DNA from: Alphaproteobacteria bacterium | Lineage (GTDB): Bacteria > Pseudomonadota > Alphaproteobacteria > Reyranellales > Reyranellaceae | Direction of reading: 5' to 3' | NCBI GenBank assembly: GCA_013290035.1 | Contig: JABCYT010000117.1 | Location: forward strand, 1 to 8,291 | Length of the DNA: 8,291 nt | Shown: positions 1 to 5,312 of the stretch, one piece after another | How the letters are laid out: each line of letters starts with the position of its first letter | Numbering within the stretch: the stretch's first letter is position 1 | Position numbers and translations under genes: made by a program | The notes under the pieces: generated by a model | The model's input: only the letters and a program-made list of their open reading frames with translations | The model's database searches: none | What the model was told of the DNA's origin: nothing

Positions 1-405
1 CGGCAGCCCGGTCTTGGCCACGCCGTCGGTGTCGCGAAAGCCGCCATCCGTGACGATTCCCGCCGCACCGCGCGCCTTCAGGCGCCCGACATAGAGGTCG
101 CCGGCCGATGCGGCGCGCGAATCGCCGCGCGAATCGATCATCAGCACGTGGCCCGGCGGGCATTCCTCCATGGCCTGCGGCTGGACCGTGCTGCGGTTCT
201 TCGAAGAAGGCCCGTCCATGTCCTCGCGCGAGGGGATGAAGCGCATGGTGAAGGCGATGCCCACCATGCGCGGCTGCTCGGGCCGGAGCGGCCAGACGTC
301 GAAAAGCGTCATGCTGCGCAGGCCCCGGCGGTTCAGCACCCCGGTCAGGGTCGAGGTGCCGACCTTGGCCAGCGCGTCGCGCAGATAGGGTGATAAAGCG
401 GTCAT
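1..405 (-). CDS. RraA-like / HMG-aldolase-family protein (partial, C-terminus off the window)
   Basis: The gene runs off the left edge, so only its first 135 residues are visible. They fit the RraA / 4-hydroxy-4-methyl-2-oxoglutarate (HMG) aldolase fold: an opening stretch ending in TLTGVLNRRG (about residues 19-28), then GDLYVGRLKARGAAGIV (102-118) running into DGGFRD (120-125). In the family, the Asp and Arg-Asp of this last motif bind the divalent metal and the keto-acid substrate. Members either cleave HMG or oxaloacetate-like acids or, as RraA proper, inhibit RNase E. Many bacterial copies next to catabolic genes are aldolases or decarboxylases, and the sequence does not decide between these roles. 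Two in-frame ATGs lie close together. The one at 405-403 is chosen because GGGAG sits six bases before it, whereas the ATG at 411-409 would touch that site. It is divergent from cinA with a 47-base gap. Confidence 0.85.
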   Translation of the reverse strand, partial: MTALSPYLRDALAKVGTSTLTGVLNRRGLRSMTLFDVWPLRPEQPRMVGIAFTMRFIPSREDMDGPSSKNRSTVQPQAMEECPPGHVLMIDSRGDSRAASAGDLYVGRLKARGAAGIVTDGGFRDTDGVAKTGLP

Positions 406-439
406 GAGCATCTCCCTCGATTTTGGGACGACGTTAGCC

Positions 440-445
440 GATAAT
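440..445 (+). promoter_or_regulatory. Possible -10 element (GATAAT) for cinA, suggesting a leaderless mRNA
   Basis: GATAAT differs from TATAAT at one base and lies seven bases before the cinA ATG at 453, so a transcript would start at or very near the A of the ATG. An in-frame TAG at 435-437 excludes an upstream start, and no ribosome-binding site lies between that stop and the ATG. No convincing -35 is seen 17 bases upstream. The shared gap to the divergent RraA-like gene is only 47 bases. Confidence 0.3.
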
Positions 446-452
446 CGCCGCA

Positions 453-1694
453 ATGCGCGTGGAAATCCTCTGTACCGGCGACGAGATCCTCACCGGCAAG
501 ACCATCAACACCAACTACAGCCATATGGCCCAGCGCCTCGGCGATGTCGGGCTCACGGTCCATTGGGGCACCACGGTCGGCGACGACCGCGCCAGCCTGC
601 TGCAAGCCTTCCGCCAGGCGGGCGAGCGCGCCGATGCGGTGATCGTCAATGGCGGGCTGGGCCCCACGGTCGACGATCTTTCGCAGGAGGTGGCGGCCGA
701 GGCCTGCGGCGTCGAACTGGTGCTGAGCGACTACTGGATGACCCGCATGACGGAGTCGTACGCCCGGCGCGGCCGGGTTATGCCGCCCAACAACCGCAAG
801 CAGGCGATGCTGCCGGCCAATGCCGAGTTCATCGACAACCCGATCGGCACGGCCTGCGGCTTCGCCGTCACCATCGGCCAGGCGCGCTTCTTCTTCACCC
901 CGGGCGTGCCGCGCGAGATGCGCCGCATGCTGGACGAGCAGGTGATCCCGCGCCTCCTGAAGCTGGGCGGCATTACCGGCGTGACGCGCCTGAAGCGCTT
1001 TCATTCCTTCGGCATTGGCGAATCGCGCGCCGACAACATGCTGGCCGACATGGAGGTCTTCAAGAACGGCGGCGACATCAAGCTGGGCTTCCAGGCGCAC
1101 TATCCGCAGCTTGAGACCAAGCTCGCCGTGCACGGCGAGAACGAGGCCGACCTTTTGGCGCGGCTGGCGCCCGTCGAGGCCGAGGTGCGCAAGCGCTTGG
1201 GCAACTTCATCATCGCCGAGGACGACCAGACCCTGGAAGGCGTGATCCTCGCCACCCTGCTGGAGCGCGGCCACACGCTGTCGACGGCGGAGATGTTCAG
1301 CGGCGGCCATCTCGCGGCCCGCCTGGCGCCGCTCGCCGGCGCGGAGCATGTGTTCCGGCGCGGCATCGTGGCGCGCGATCCGGGCGAACTCGGCATCAAC
1401 GGCGTGTCGACGGAGGCGGCCGAATCGGTGGGCCGGACCCTTCGGAAAGAAAGCGGCGCCAGCCATGCGCTGGCCCTGCTGATCGAGCTCGACGCAGGCG
1501 CCGACCGTCCCGACTTCGGCGGTACGATCTGCGTCGGCATCGCCGACACCAGGGCCACCGTCTCGCGCCAGGCGCGCCTTATAGGTGGCCGTGACTGGGT
1601 ACGCGCCGGCGCGGTCGAGCTCGGGCTGGATTGCCTGCGCCGCCACCTGCTCGGCCTGCCGGTCGACGAGCGCATCGACTTCGAACGGCGGTAA
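453..1694 (+). CDS. cinA: CinA family protein: MoaB/MogA-like nucleotide domain plus degenerate PncC (NMN deamidase) domain
   Basis: This is a full-length two-domain CinA (413 residues, the usual size). Residues 1 to about 250 form the molybdopterin-binding-like domain (COG1058), with GDEILTGKTINTN at 9-21, GGLGPTVDD at 67-75 and PGVPREM at 150-156. In characterised CinAs this domain hydrolyses ADP-ribose or related pyrophosphates. Residues about 258-405 align with the C-terminal NMN deamidase domain (PncC), which recycles nicotinamide mononucleotide to NaMN. Its signature TAES-x-TGG reads TAEMFSGG (278-285) here, so the serine position holds Met. The usual YSNxxK stretch and the glycine-rich VTGIAGPxGG loop (here around 342-357) are also not recognisable. 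Deamidase activity is therefore doubtful, while the N-terminal domain looks intact. The ATG at 453 is the only possible start after an in-frame stop at 435 and has no ribosome site. The name 'competence/damage-inducible' is historical. The last 89 coding bases recur at 4527-4615. Confidence 0.9.
   Translation: MRVEILCTGDEILTGKTINTNYSHMAQRLGDVGLTVHWGTTVGDDRASLLQAFRQAGERADAVIVNGGLGPTVDDLSQEVAAEACGVELVLSDYWMTRMTESYARRGRVMPPNNRKQAMLPANAEFIDNPIGTACGFAVTIGQARFFFTPGVPREMRRMLDEQVIPRLLKLGGITGVTRLKRFHSFGIGESRADNMLADMEVFKNGGDIKLGFQAHYPQLETKLAVHGENEADLLARLAPVEAEVRKRLGNFIIAEDDQTLEGVILATLLERGHTLSTAEMFSGGHLAARLAPLAGAEHVFRRGIVARDPGELGINGVSTEAAESVGRTLRKESGASHALALLIELDAGADRPDFGGTICVGIADTRATVSRQARLIGGRDWVRAGAVELGLDCLRRHLLGLPVDERIDFERR
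1602..1690 (+). repeat. Direct repeat, copy 1: functional 3' end of cinA
   Basis: These 89 bases encode the C-terminal 30 or so residues of CinA and match 4527-4615 in the same orientation at 85 of 89 positions. Differences are at 1621, 1651, 1669 and 1688. This copy is in frame and runs into the TAA stop and the terminator, so it is the working one. The other copy lies 2,925 bases downstream. Confidence 0.9.
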
Positions 1695-1711
1695 CGCCGA
1701 TTCTGTTTTCT
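1683..1711 (+). terminator. Intrinsic terminator of cinA with the stop codon in its loop
   Basis: CGGCG (1686-1690), GTAA (1691-1694) and CGCCG (1695-1699) form a perfect five-pair stem closed by a GUAA (GNRA-type) tetraloop. GAA/TTC (1683-1685 with 1701-1703) adds three more pairs if A1700 is bulged. TGTTTTCT follows at 1704-1711. The UAA stop codon of cinA lies inside the tetraloop, so a terminating ribosome would cover the hairpin. It also separates cinA from the convergent gene that ends at 1749. Confidence 0.6.
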
Positions 1712-1748
1712 CGTTGCTGGGGGGCGCACTGAGTGGCGCGCCAGCGAT

Positions 1749-2279
1749 CTACGTCTTTTCCCTCTTGTCGCGGCGCGCCTGCGCGACCCGACCGGCCTGC
1801 GAGATGCTGCCGACCGTCGCGGGCTGAACGATGTCGGCGCCCTTGGGATTTTCGATCGGCTGCGCGCCGCCGCGTGCGCGACGACCGCTCGGCGGGTGGT
1901 GGACGGGCGCGCGGCGCTTGCGTTCGAGGGCGGCATGCATGCCGGCCCGCATCGCCGCGCGCTTCTCGTCGGCGAGCACGCTGTCGAGCCGGGCATTGGC
2001 GCGCTTCAGCGCGCGGGCAAACACCTGCTTCTTGGCCGCCACGCCACGCTCGCTCGGCGGCTCGGCCGCCGTATTGCGCGCGTCGGCCTTGCCGCGGCGC
2101 ACGCGGCGGCGATGTTCGATCTGGCCGCGGAACTTGCCGCGCCGCTCGCGCAGCCAGCGCACCAGTTCCATCAGCTCGTCGCGCCCAAGGCCCGCCAGGG
2201 CCGGATAGTGGCTGCGGGCGACGGGTTCGTATTCTTCTGCGGCCAGCAGACGGCGTTCGTCAGCGATCGAGGTACTCAT
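1749..2279 (-). CDS. Conserved hypothetical protein, highly basic
   Basis: This is a 176-residue protein I recognise only as a conserved alphaproteobacterial hypothetical. What can be seen is an N-terminal part with HYPALAGLGRDELMELVRWLRERR (about 24-47, written here in pieces HYPALAGLGRD and ELMELVRWLRERR), then an Arg/Lys-rich stretch RRGKADARN (61-69). A central helix-like GVAAKKQVFARALKRANARL (79-98) follows, then a basic tail with QPATVGSISQAGR (152-164). It has no signal peptide or membrane segment. The abundance of Arg and Lys would suit nucleic-acid or ribosome binding, but that is inference only. The start is well supported: GGAGG lies six bases before the ATG at 2279. It converges on cinA and is divergent from the hydrolase relic at 2396. 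It lies between the two cinA-tail repeats, so it may belong to the same accessory segment or be an older neighbour. Confidence 0.75.
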   Translation of the reverse strand: MSTSIADERRLLAAEEYEPVARSHYPALAGLGRDELMELVRWLRERRGKFRGQIEHRRRVRRGKADARNTAAEPPSERGVAAKKQVFARALKRANARLDSVLADEKRAAMRAGMHAALERKRRAPVHHPPSGRRARGGAQPIENPKGADIVQPATVGSISQAGRVAQARRDKREKT

Positions 2280-2384
2280 GTCTGTCCTCCCGCAAGGCCG
2301 ATCTGCCGAAGAGTCGCTACGCCTTTATGATTTCGCCGGCGACAGCCACGGCCCATTGTCGCCGCCGCGAGTTCGTAGCGCAAC

Positions 2385-2493
2385 GAGGAGAGTGCATGCC
2401 TACCGTCACGACCAAGAACTGCAGGCGGGCACGCTGAAAACCTACAGGGGATTCCCGCACGGCATGCCGACGACGCACGCTGACACGATCAAC
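2385..2493 (+). pseudogene. Relic of a chloroperoxidase-type alpha/beta hydrolase (centre deleted, frame broken)
   Basis: A good ribosome site, GAGGAG (2385-2390), stands five bases before an ATG at 2396 that starts MPTVTTK, the usual opening of non-haem chloroperoxidase-like alpha/beta hydrolases (MPTVTTKDGTxIxYKDWG in the family). That frame stops after 13 codons, at 2435-2437. From about 2419, in another frame, the sequence reads LKTYRGFPHGMPTTHADTIN. This matches the region near the C-terminus of the same family, which includes the catalytic-histidine motif (PHG) and normally continues as ADLLAF. About 230 residues that should separate the two pieces, with the serine nucleophile and the aspartate, are missing, and the final residues are lost after 2493. 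Family members are about 275 residues. The order, strand and spacing fit an internally deleted gene rather than chance. The translation start may still be used, giving a 13-residue peptide. Confidence 0.7.
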
Positions 2494-2651
2494 TCTTGCC
2501 TTCCGGATGTGACGGGCGGCCGCTTTGCCAGTCGTATGGCCGATGCGTGTTTTGCCGTTCAGGCAGATCAATGCGTTGACGGCAAGACGCAGCTCGACTT
2601 GTTTGCTCTCTGCGCTGCTCTCAGCCCGCTGCGCGTCACGAGACCACTCCT

Positions 2652-2715
2652 TAGAGCAGCGTCCGATCAGATGAAAGCGCACGCGGTTCCATCGGATCGG
2701 ACATAAGCTGCTCTA
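2652..2715. repeat. Imperfect 64-bp palindrome (TAGAGCAGC ... GCTGCTCTA)
   Basis: The outer arms TAGAGCAGC (2652-2660) and GCTGCTCTA (2707-2715) are perfect complements. Inside them TCCGATC (2662-2668) pairs with GATCGGA, and GATG with CATC, with four extra bases on the right arm. Inner bases GATGAAAGCGC and GCGGTTCCATC can pair at 9 of 11 positions. The form (GAGCA, CCGATC, loop, GATCGG, TGCTC) resembles a common intergenic palindrome of alphaproteobacterial genomes as I remember it. It lies just past the stop of the glycoside-hydrolase gene and could help stabilise that transcript's end. Confidence 0.65.
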
Positions 2716-2732
2716 GAATCTGAATATTCTAG
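2713..2732 (-). terminator. Hairpin overlapping the stop codon of the glycoside-hydrolase gene
   Basis: CTAGAAT (2713-2719) and ATTCTAG (2726-2732) form a perfect seven-pair stem with a six-base loop. On the minus strand the TAG stop (2731-2729) lies in the first arm. The stem is AT-rich and no T-run follows, so it may act together with the larger palindrome at 2652-2715 as a 3'-end structure rather than as a classical terminator. Confidence 0.4.
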
Positions 2733-4378
2733 GCCATGAATTTCAGCTGGACCTGACTGGTGCCGACCGAGAACGGGTTGCTGGTCGCCGTGCTGGCGTT
2801 GGTCACGACCACGCTCATCGCCACCGCTTGGCCGCCGTCAACCTTCGAGACGGTGGTGCCGATCGGGATGCCCTGGCCGATGACGTACATACCGGGCACT
2901 ATTCCCTGCGGCACCGAGGACCCTCCATAGAAGGTCGCCAGCCAGTGGCCTTTGCCGCCGAACGCGGCAACGATCGTGCCCTGCATATGGGCGACCGGAA
3001 AGAGGGCCTGCAAGGCCCCGGCCAGCGTGCCGGCGCCCTTCGGTCCCGGCGTGGCGCTGAGGGAACACACCGGGAAGATGTCGTCGGGAAAGACGTTCGG
3101 CGGATACCAGACGGCGGTCGTGCCGGTCTGTGCGTTCTGGGATTGGCTGGTGTAGCCGAAAAGACCCGTGAGCTTCACCACCTGTTCGTCGTTGAACTCG
3201 AAATAGTTGTAGCCCATCAGGTTCGTGCTGCTGAGCGGCGTCCCAGCATAGTGCGTCTTGAGATAGCCCTCCAGCGCCGCCGCCTGGTTGACGGCCGCGA
3301 CCGCCTGATCGGTGGGCAACGGGAACTGGGTGCGATTCTCGGTGAACACTTCCATGAACAGCAATGGGACGTTGAACTTCGCCCCAGGCCAAGGGGTGGC
3401 GCCGCTGTCGTACAGGGCGACGGTATTGGCGAGGGTGTTGGGGTAACCCGACGTCATGGTGACTTGGCTGACGTTGGTGCTGTTGTAGTAGTAGCCGGTG
3501 TAGGTCGAGTCGGTCGCGGCGAGGCCCGTCACGGCGGTGGTGAAGTTGCCACCCAGGGCGCAGCCGTTGGGCGTGGCCTGATTCTGCGCGACGCCGCTGA
3601 TGAGGCATTGGAACCAACTGCCGGTCGAGCCGCCCTGATCGGCGTTGGAGAAGGTCGCGCTCAGCGGGACGATCGGGGTCGGACCGTTGACGACCGGTTT
3701 GCCGTTGGGGCCAGCGGCGCCGCTGCCGTTGATCTGCAGATGCAGGTTATAGATCCACCAGATCGTGCGGGCGAGGAAATTGGACGCCGTGGTGCCAAAT
3801 ATGCCCTGGCCGATATCGCCCTCGTTGCCGACGCTGATGGAGTGAATCGCGCTATGGATCTTGTTCGTCGTCGGATCGGTGATACTGGCGATGAACAGAT
3901 TGAAGTCGTTTTGAATCCCCGCAGGAGCCTGACTGAATGCGTAGCCGGCGAGCACCGTATTGTTCCAGGCGTACTGATCGTCGCCCAGAAAATAGTCGGA
4001 AACCGGTACGACGACCTTCAGCCCAAGCGCGTTGGCGCAGTCGAGGAAGTTGATGTGATCGAGCGCGCGGCCGGTCACCGACGTCGAGCCGCGCGCCATG
4101 TCCCAGTTGTAGAGCCGCACCAGGTTGAAGCCGAAGCCCTGGAGAGTCTTCAGGTCATTGCGATAGCTGGCGTTGCGGACCGGAGCGCTGGTGTCCCCCG
4201 CAGGGGCCGGCAGGTACTGGTTGCTCCAGAACGACTGGAAAGCATCATTGGCAAAATCCGAGTCGGCCGTCTGGCTTGCCCCCGTTCCCACCACCCAGCT
4301 CGGCCAGGTCGGGCTGTAGTCGACACCCCGAAAAATCGGCCCCGTGTACCAGCTCAGCCCAGCTTGAGTTGTATTCAT
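2729..4378 (-). CDS. Glycoside-hydrolase-like protein (clan GH-A type TIM barrel) with C-terminal GIPxGTTV module
   Basis: This is a 549-residue protein. Residues 17 to about 430 look like a (beta/alpha)8 glycosidase: GVDYSPTWPSW (18-28), a strand and helix with LKTLQGFGFNLVRLYNWD (76-93), KVVVPVSDYFLG (121-132), then ISVGNEGD (181-188). Here E186 suits the acid/base 'NE' glutamate of clan GH-A, and LLFMEVFTEN (339-348) offers E343 or E347 as nucleophile. NYFEFNDE (391-398) ends the barrel. The arrangement recalls beta-glucan-active families such as GH17 and GH72, but I would not assign one. From about 492 a short beta module reads IVPGMYVIGQGIPIGTTV (493-510), a pattern known from repeat units of secreted and phage-tail-like proteins. 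The N-terminus is not a signal peptide, and a TAG two codons upstream rules out extension. A GGGGGGA run precedes the ATG. The gene is richer in Asn, Ser and Thr and lower in GC (near 60% in sampled stretches) than cinA, which fits acquisition by transfer. Confidence 0.75.
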   Translation of the reverse strand: MNTTQAGLSWYTGPIFRGVDYSPTWPSWVVGTGASQTADSDFANDAFQSFWSNQYLPAPAGDTSAPVRNASYRNDLKTLQGFGFNLVRLYNWDMARGSTSVTGRALDHINFLDCANALGLKVVVPVSDYFLGDDQYAWNNTVLAGYAFSQAPAGIQNDFNLFIASITDPTTNKIHSAIHSISVGNEGDIGQGIFGTTASNFLARTIWWIYNLHLQINGSGAAGPNGKPVVNGPTPIVPLSATFSNADQGGSTGSWFQCLISGVAQNQATPNGCALGGNFTTAVTGLAATDSTYTGYYYNSTNVSQVTMTSGYPNTLANTVALYDSGATPWPGAKFNVPLLFMEVFTENRTQFPLPTDQAVAAVNQAAALEGYLKTHYAGTPLSSTNLMGYNYFEFNDEQVVKLTGLFGYTSQSQNAQTGTTAVWYPPNVFPDDIFPVCSLSATPGPKGAGTLAGALQALFPVAHMQGTIVAAFGGKGHWLATFYGGSSVPQGIVPGMYVIGQGIPIGTTVSKVDGGQAVAMSVVVTNASTATSNPFSVGTSQVQLKFMA

Positions 4379-4401
4379 GAACTATCCCCCCAATAGAATT
4401 T

Positions 4402-4421
4402 CCGGAGCAGACTGCTACCGG
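4402..4421. promoter_or_regulatory. Possible operator palindrome upstream of the glycoside-hydrolase gene
   Basis: CCGGAGCAG (4402-4410), A, then CTGCTACCGG (4412-4421) is an inverted repeat with one bulged base. It lies 24-43 bases before the start codon at 4378 and would cover the transcription start predicted from the promoter at 4428-4457. Such a site suits a repressor operator or a 5' hairpin. No regulator gene is in the window. Confidence 0.3.
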
Positions 4422-4427
4422 ATGTCC

Positions 4428-4457
4428 ATTGTCGGCGGGAACCAGGGGCATTGACAA
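4428..4457 (-). promoter_or_regulatory. Candidate sigma-70 promoter of the glycoside-hydrolase gene
   Basis: On the minus strand, TTGTCA (4457-4452; five of six bases of TTGACA) and GACAAT (4433-4428; four of six of TATAAT) are 18 bases apart. Initiation would fall near 4421, giving a leader of about 43 bases that contains the palindrome 4402-4421 and the G-rich ribosome site. Confidence 0.4.
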
Positions 4458-4526
4458 GCCCCCTACCATCGTCAGCGGGCTGCCGGCCCGATGTCGGCCA
4501 GGTCAAGGACGCCGACTCTCTGAGTG

Positions 4527-4615
4527 CGCGCCGGCGCGGTCGAGCGCGGGCTGGATTGCCTGCGCCGCCACCTGCCCGGCCTGCCGGTCGACGGGCGCAT
4601 CGACTTCGAACGACG
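4527..4615 (+). pseudogene. Duplicated cinA 3'-end fragment (direct repeat, copy 2)
   Basis: These 89 bases repeat 1602-1690 with four differences (95.5% identity), same strand. Translated in the cinA frame it reads RAGAVERGLDCLRRHLPG, then LPVDGRIDFERR, against RAGAVELGLDCLRRHLLG and LPVDERIDFERR in the working gene. Three of the four changes alter an amino acid (Leu to Arg, Leu to Pro, Glu to Gly), as expected without selection. The stop codon and terminator are absent and the frame runs on to about 4769. Upstream of 4526 the similarity to cinA ends abruptly, so this is a fragment and not a second gene. Confidence 0.9.
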
Positions 4616-4635
4616 CCAGGCAGCCCGCGTCGTTC
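4608..4635. repeat. Perfect 9-bp inverted repeat spanning the right edge of the cinA duplication
   Basis: GAACGACGC (4608-4616) and GCGTCGTTC (4627-4635) pair perfectly around a 10-base loop. The left arm is the last part of the duplicated cinA sequence and the right arm is unique DNA. In the working cinA the same place holds the shorter terminator stem. It may be a terminator-like remnant, a recombination-associated site, or chance. Confidence 0.5.
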
Positions 4636-4726
4636 GTGATTTGCCGCGCGCACGGCATGCCCACCGCGCAGGCAGGCACACCATCAAGCCGGCCTGTTGG
4701 CCTTCCTCAAGGGCTGAGCGGTTCTC

Positions 4727-4759
4727 TGCGCCCGCCGAAGGACGATTTCGGCGGGCGTA
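4727..4759 (-). terminator. Strong GC-rich hairpin downstream of the MCDYSL gene
   Basis: CGCCCGCCGAA (4729-4739) and TTCGGCGGGCG (4747-4757) form a perfect 11-pair stem with a seven-base loop. A G-T and a T-A pair extend it to 4727-4759. It starts 28 bases beyond the stop of the minus-strand gene ending at 4788. Neither strand has a T-run after it, so it would act as a Rho-assisted or 3'-protecting structure rather than a textbook intrinsic terminator. Confidence 0.5.
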
Positions 4760-4787
4760 TGCGGGTTAGCTGCGGCGACGGAGCCGA

Positions 4788-5177
4788 CTAGACGTACTCG
4801 GGCTCCGCAGGCGCGACGGCTGCGTCCGCCGGTTCGATGCGGGTTTGAGGGAAGGCAACGATCACGGCCGTCAGGCCGCGGTCGAACCTTTGCAGCGAGA
4901 TTTCCGTCCCGTTGGAAAATCTCACGGCATCCTTGTAGGGACCGCCTTCGAGGCGGGTCATCACGACTTCTTCAACGGCGCCGACCCCGCAGGCCTGGCG
5001 AACGGTCTCGCCGATGCCTTCCAGCAACAAGTGGGTCTCCGCCGGGACGCACACGGCCAGGTCGCAGCTCGGCCCGGTCGTGAACCCCTGGGAACCACTT
5101 GGGAAACGCTCGAGGGTGAGCTTCTCTCCTTCTTCAGCAGGTCGGGATAGATACGCCTCCAGTGAGTAATCACACAT
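4788..5177 (-). CDS. Small conserved protein of the MCDYSL-type family, function unknown
   Basis: This is a 129-residue protein beginning MCDYSLEAYLSRPAEEGEKL, an opening I recognise from a family of small alphaproteobacterial proteins without assigned function (many start MCDYSL, then SRPAxxGxKL). A middle part GFTTGPSCDLAVCVP (about 31-45) is followed by a charged and hydrophobic half with RFSNGTEISLQRFDRGL and AVIVAFPQ, which matches the end of the family domain. The tail is rich in Ala, Pro and Glu. There is no signal peptide or membrane segment, so it is probably cytoplasmic. A longer reading from 5264 is open, but AAGGAGG stands six bases before the ATG at 5177, so that start is firm. 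It is divergent from the amidohydrolase at 5365 across a 187-base gap. Confidence 0.8.
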   Translation of the reverse strand: MCDYSLEAYLSRPAEEGEKLTLERFPSGSQGFTTGPSCDLAVCVPAETHLLLEGIGETVRQACGVGAVEEVVMTRLEGGPYKDAVRFSNGTEISLQRFDRGLTAVIVAFPQTRIEPADAAVAPAEPEYV

Positions 5178-5312
5178 TAACGACCTCCTTTGCGTTGGAT
5201 TGACTCTCGTGTTGACGGGCTTCGGTGCAGTCGAGACGGCATCAGCCCGGAAAAACACACGCAAGATTTAGACCATTTTTATTCACCGGCCCGCGATATG
5301 GAGGCATTGCCC

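Larger units (their letters stand above)
2280..2728. other. 449-base gap without an intact gene
   Basis: The gap begins with the ribosome site of the minus-strand gene ending at 2279. It then holds a TATGAT hexamer (2326-2331, a possible -10 on the plus strand but with no clear -35), the deleted alpha/beta-hydrolase relic (2385-2493), about 160 bases in which I recognise nothing (2494-2651), and the palindromic repeat 2652-2715. Open frames exist on both strands, but apart from the relic their translations resemble no family I know. Confidence 0.6.
4379..4787. other. 409-base gap without an intact gene
   Basis: The gap holds the promoter and palindrome of the glycoside-hydrolase gene (4402-4457), a stretch with nothing recognisable (4458-4526), the second copy of the cinA 3' end (4527-4615), a hairpin across its right edge (4608-4635), further unrecognised DNA, and a strong GC-rich hairpin (4727-4759). 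Open frames here on both strands only translate the duplicated cinA tail or its complement. Confidence 0.65.

Noticed and set aside
402..1646. Long open frame antisense to cinA (414 residues)
   Set aside because: It is the complement of a clear CinA gene in GC-rich DNA. The translation is Ala/Gly/Arg/His-rich and matches no family.
1726..1745. GGCGC/GCGCC inverted repeat as a second terminator between the convergent genes
   Set aside because: It has only five pairs with a 10-base loop and no T-run on either strand. It contains the GGCGCGCC palindrome, which is common in such GC-rich DNA.
2317..2682. Minus-strand open frame of 121 residues
   Set aside because: It runs through the palindrome and opposite the hydrolase relic, with no recognisable motif or ribosome site.
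2828..4396. Long plus-strand open frame (522 residues) opposite the glycoside hydrolase
   Set aside because: It is low-complexity, rich in Arg, Gly and Val, with no motif. The minus strand carries a coherent TIM-barrel protein.
4524..4769. GTG-start open frame of 81 residues
   Set aside because: Its first third is the duplicated cinA tail and the rest is frame read-through. It has no ribosome site or family match, so it was listed as a pseudogene fragment instead.
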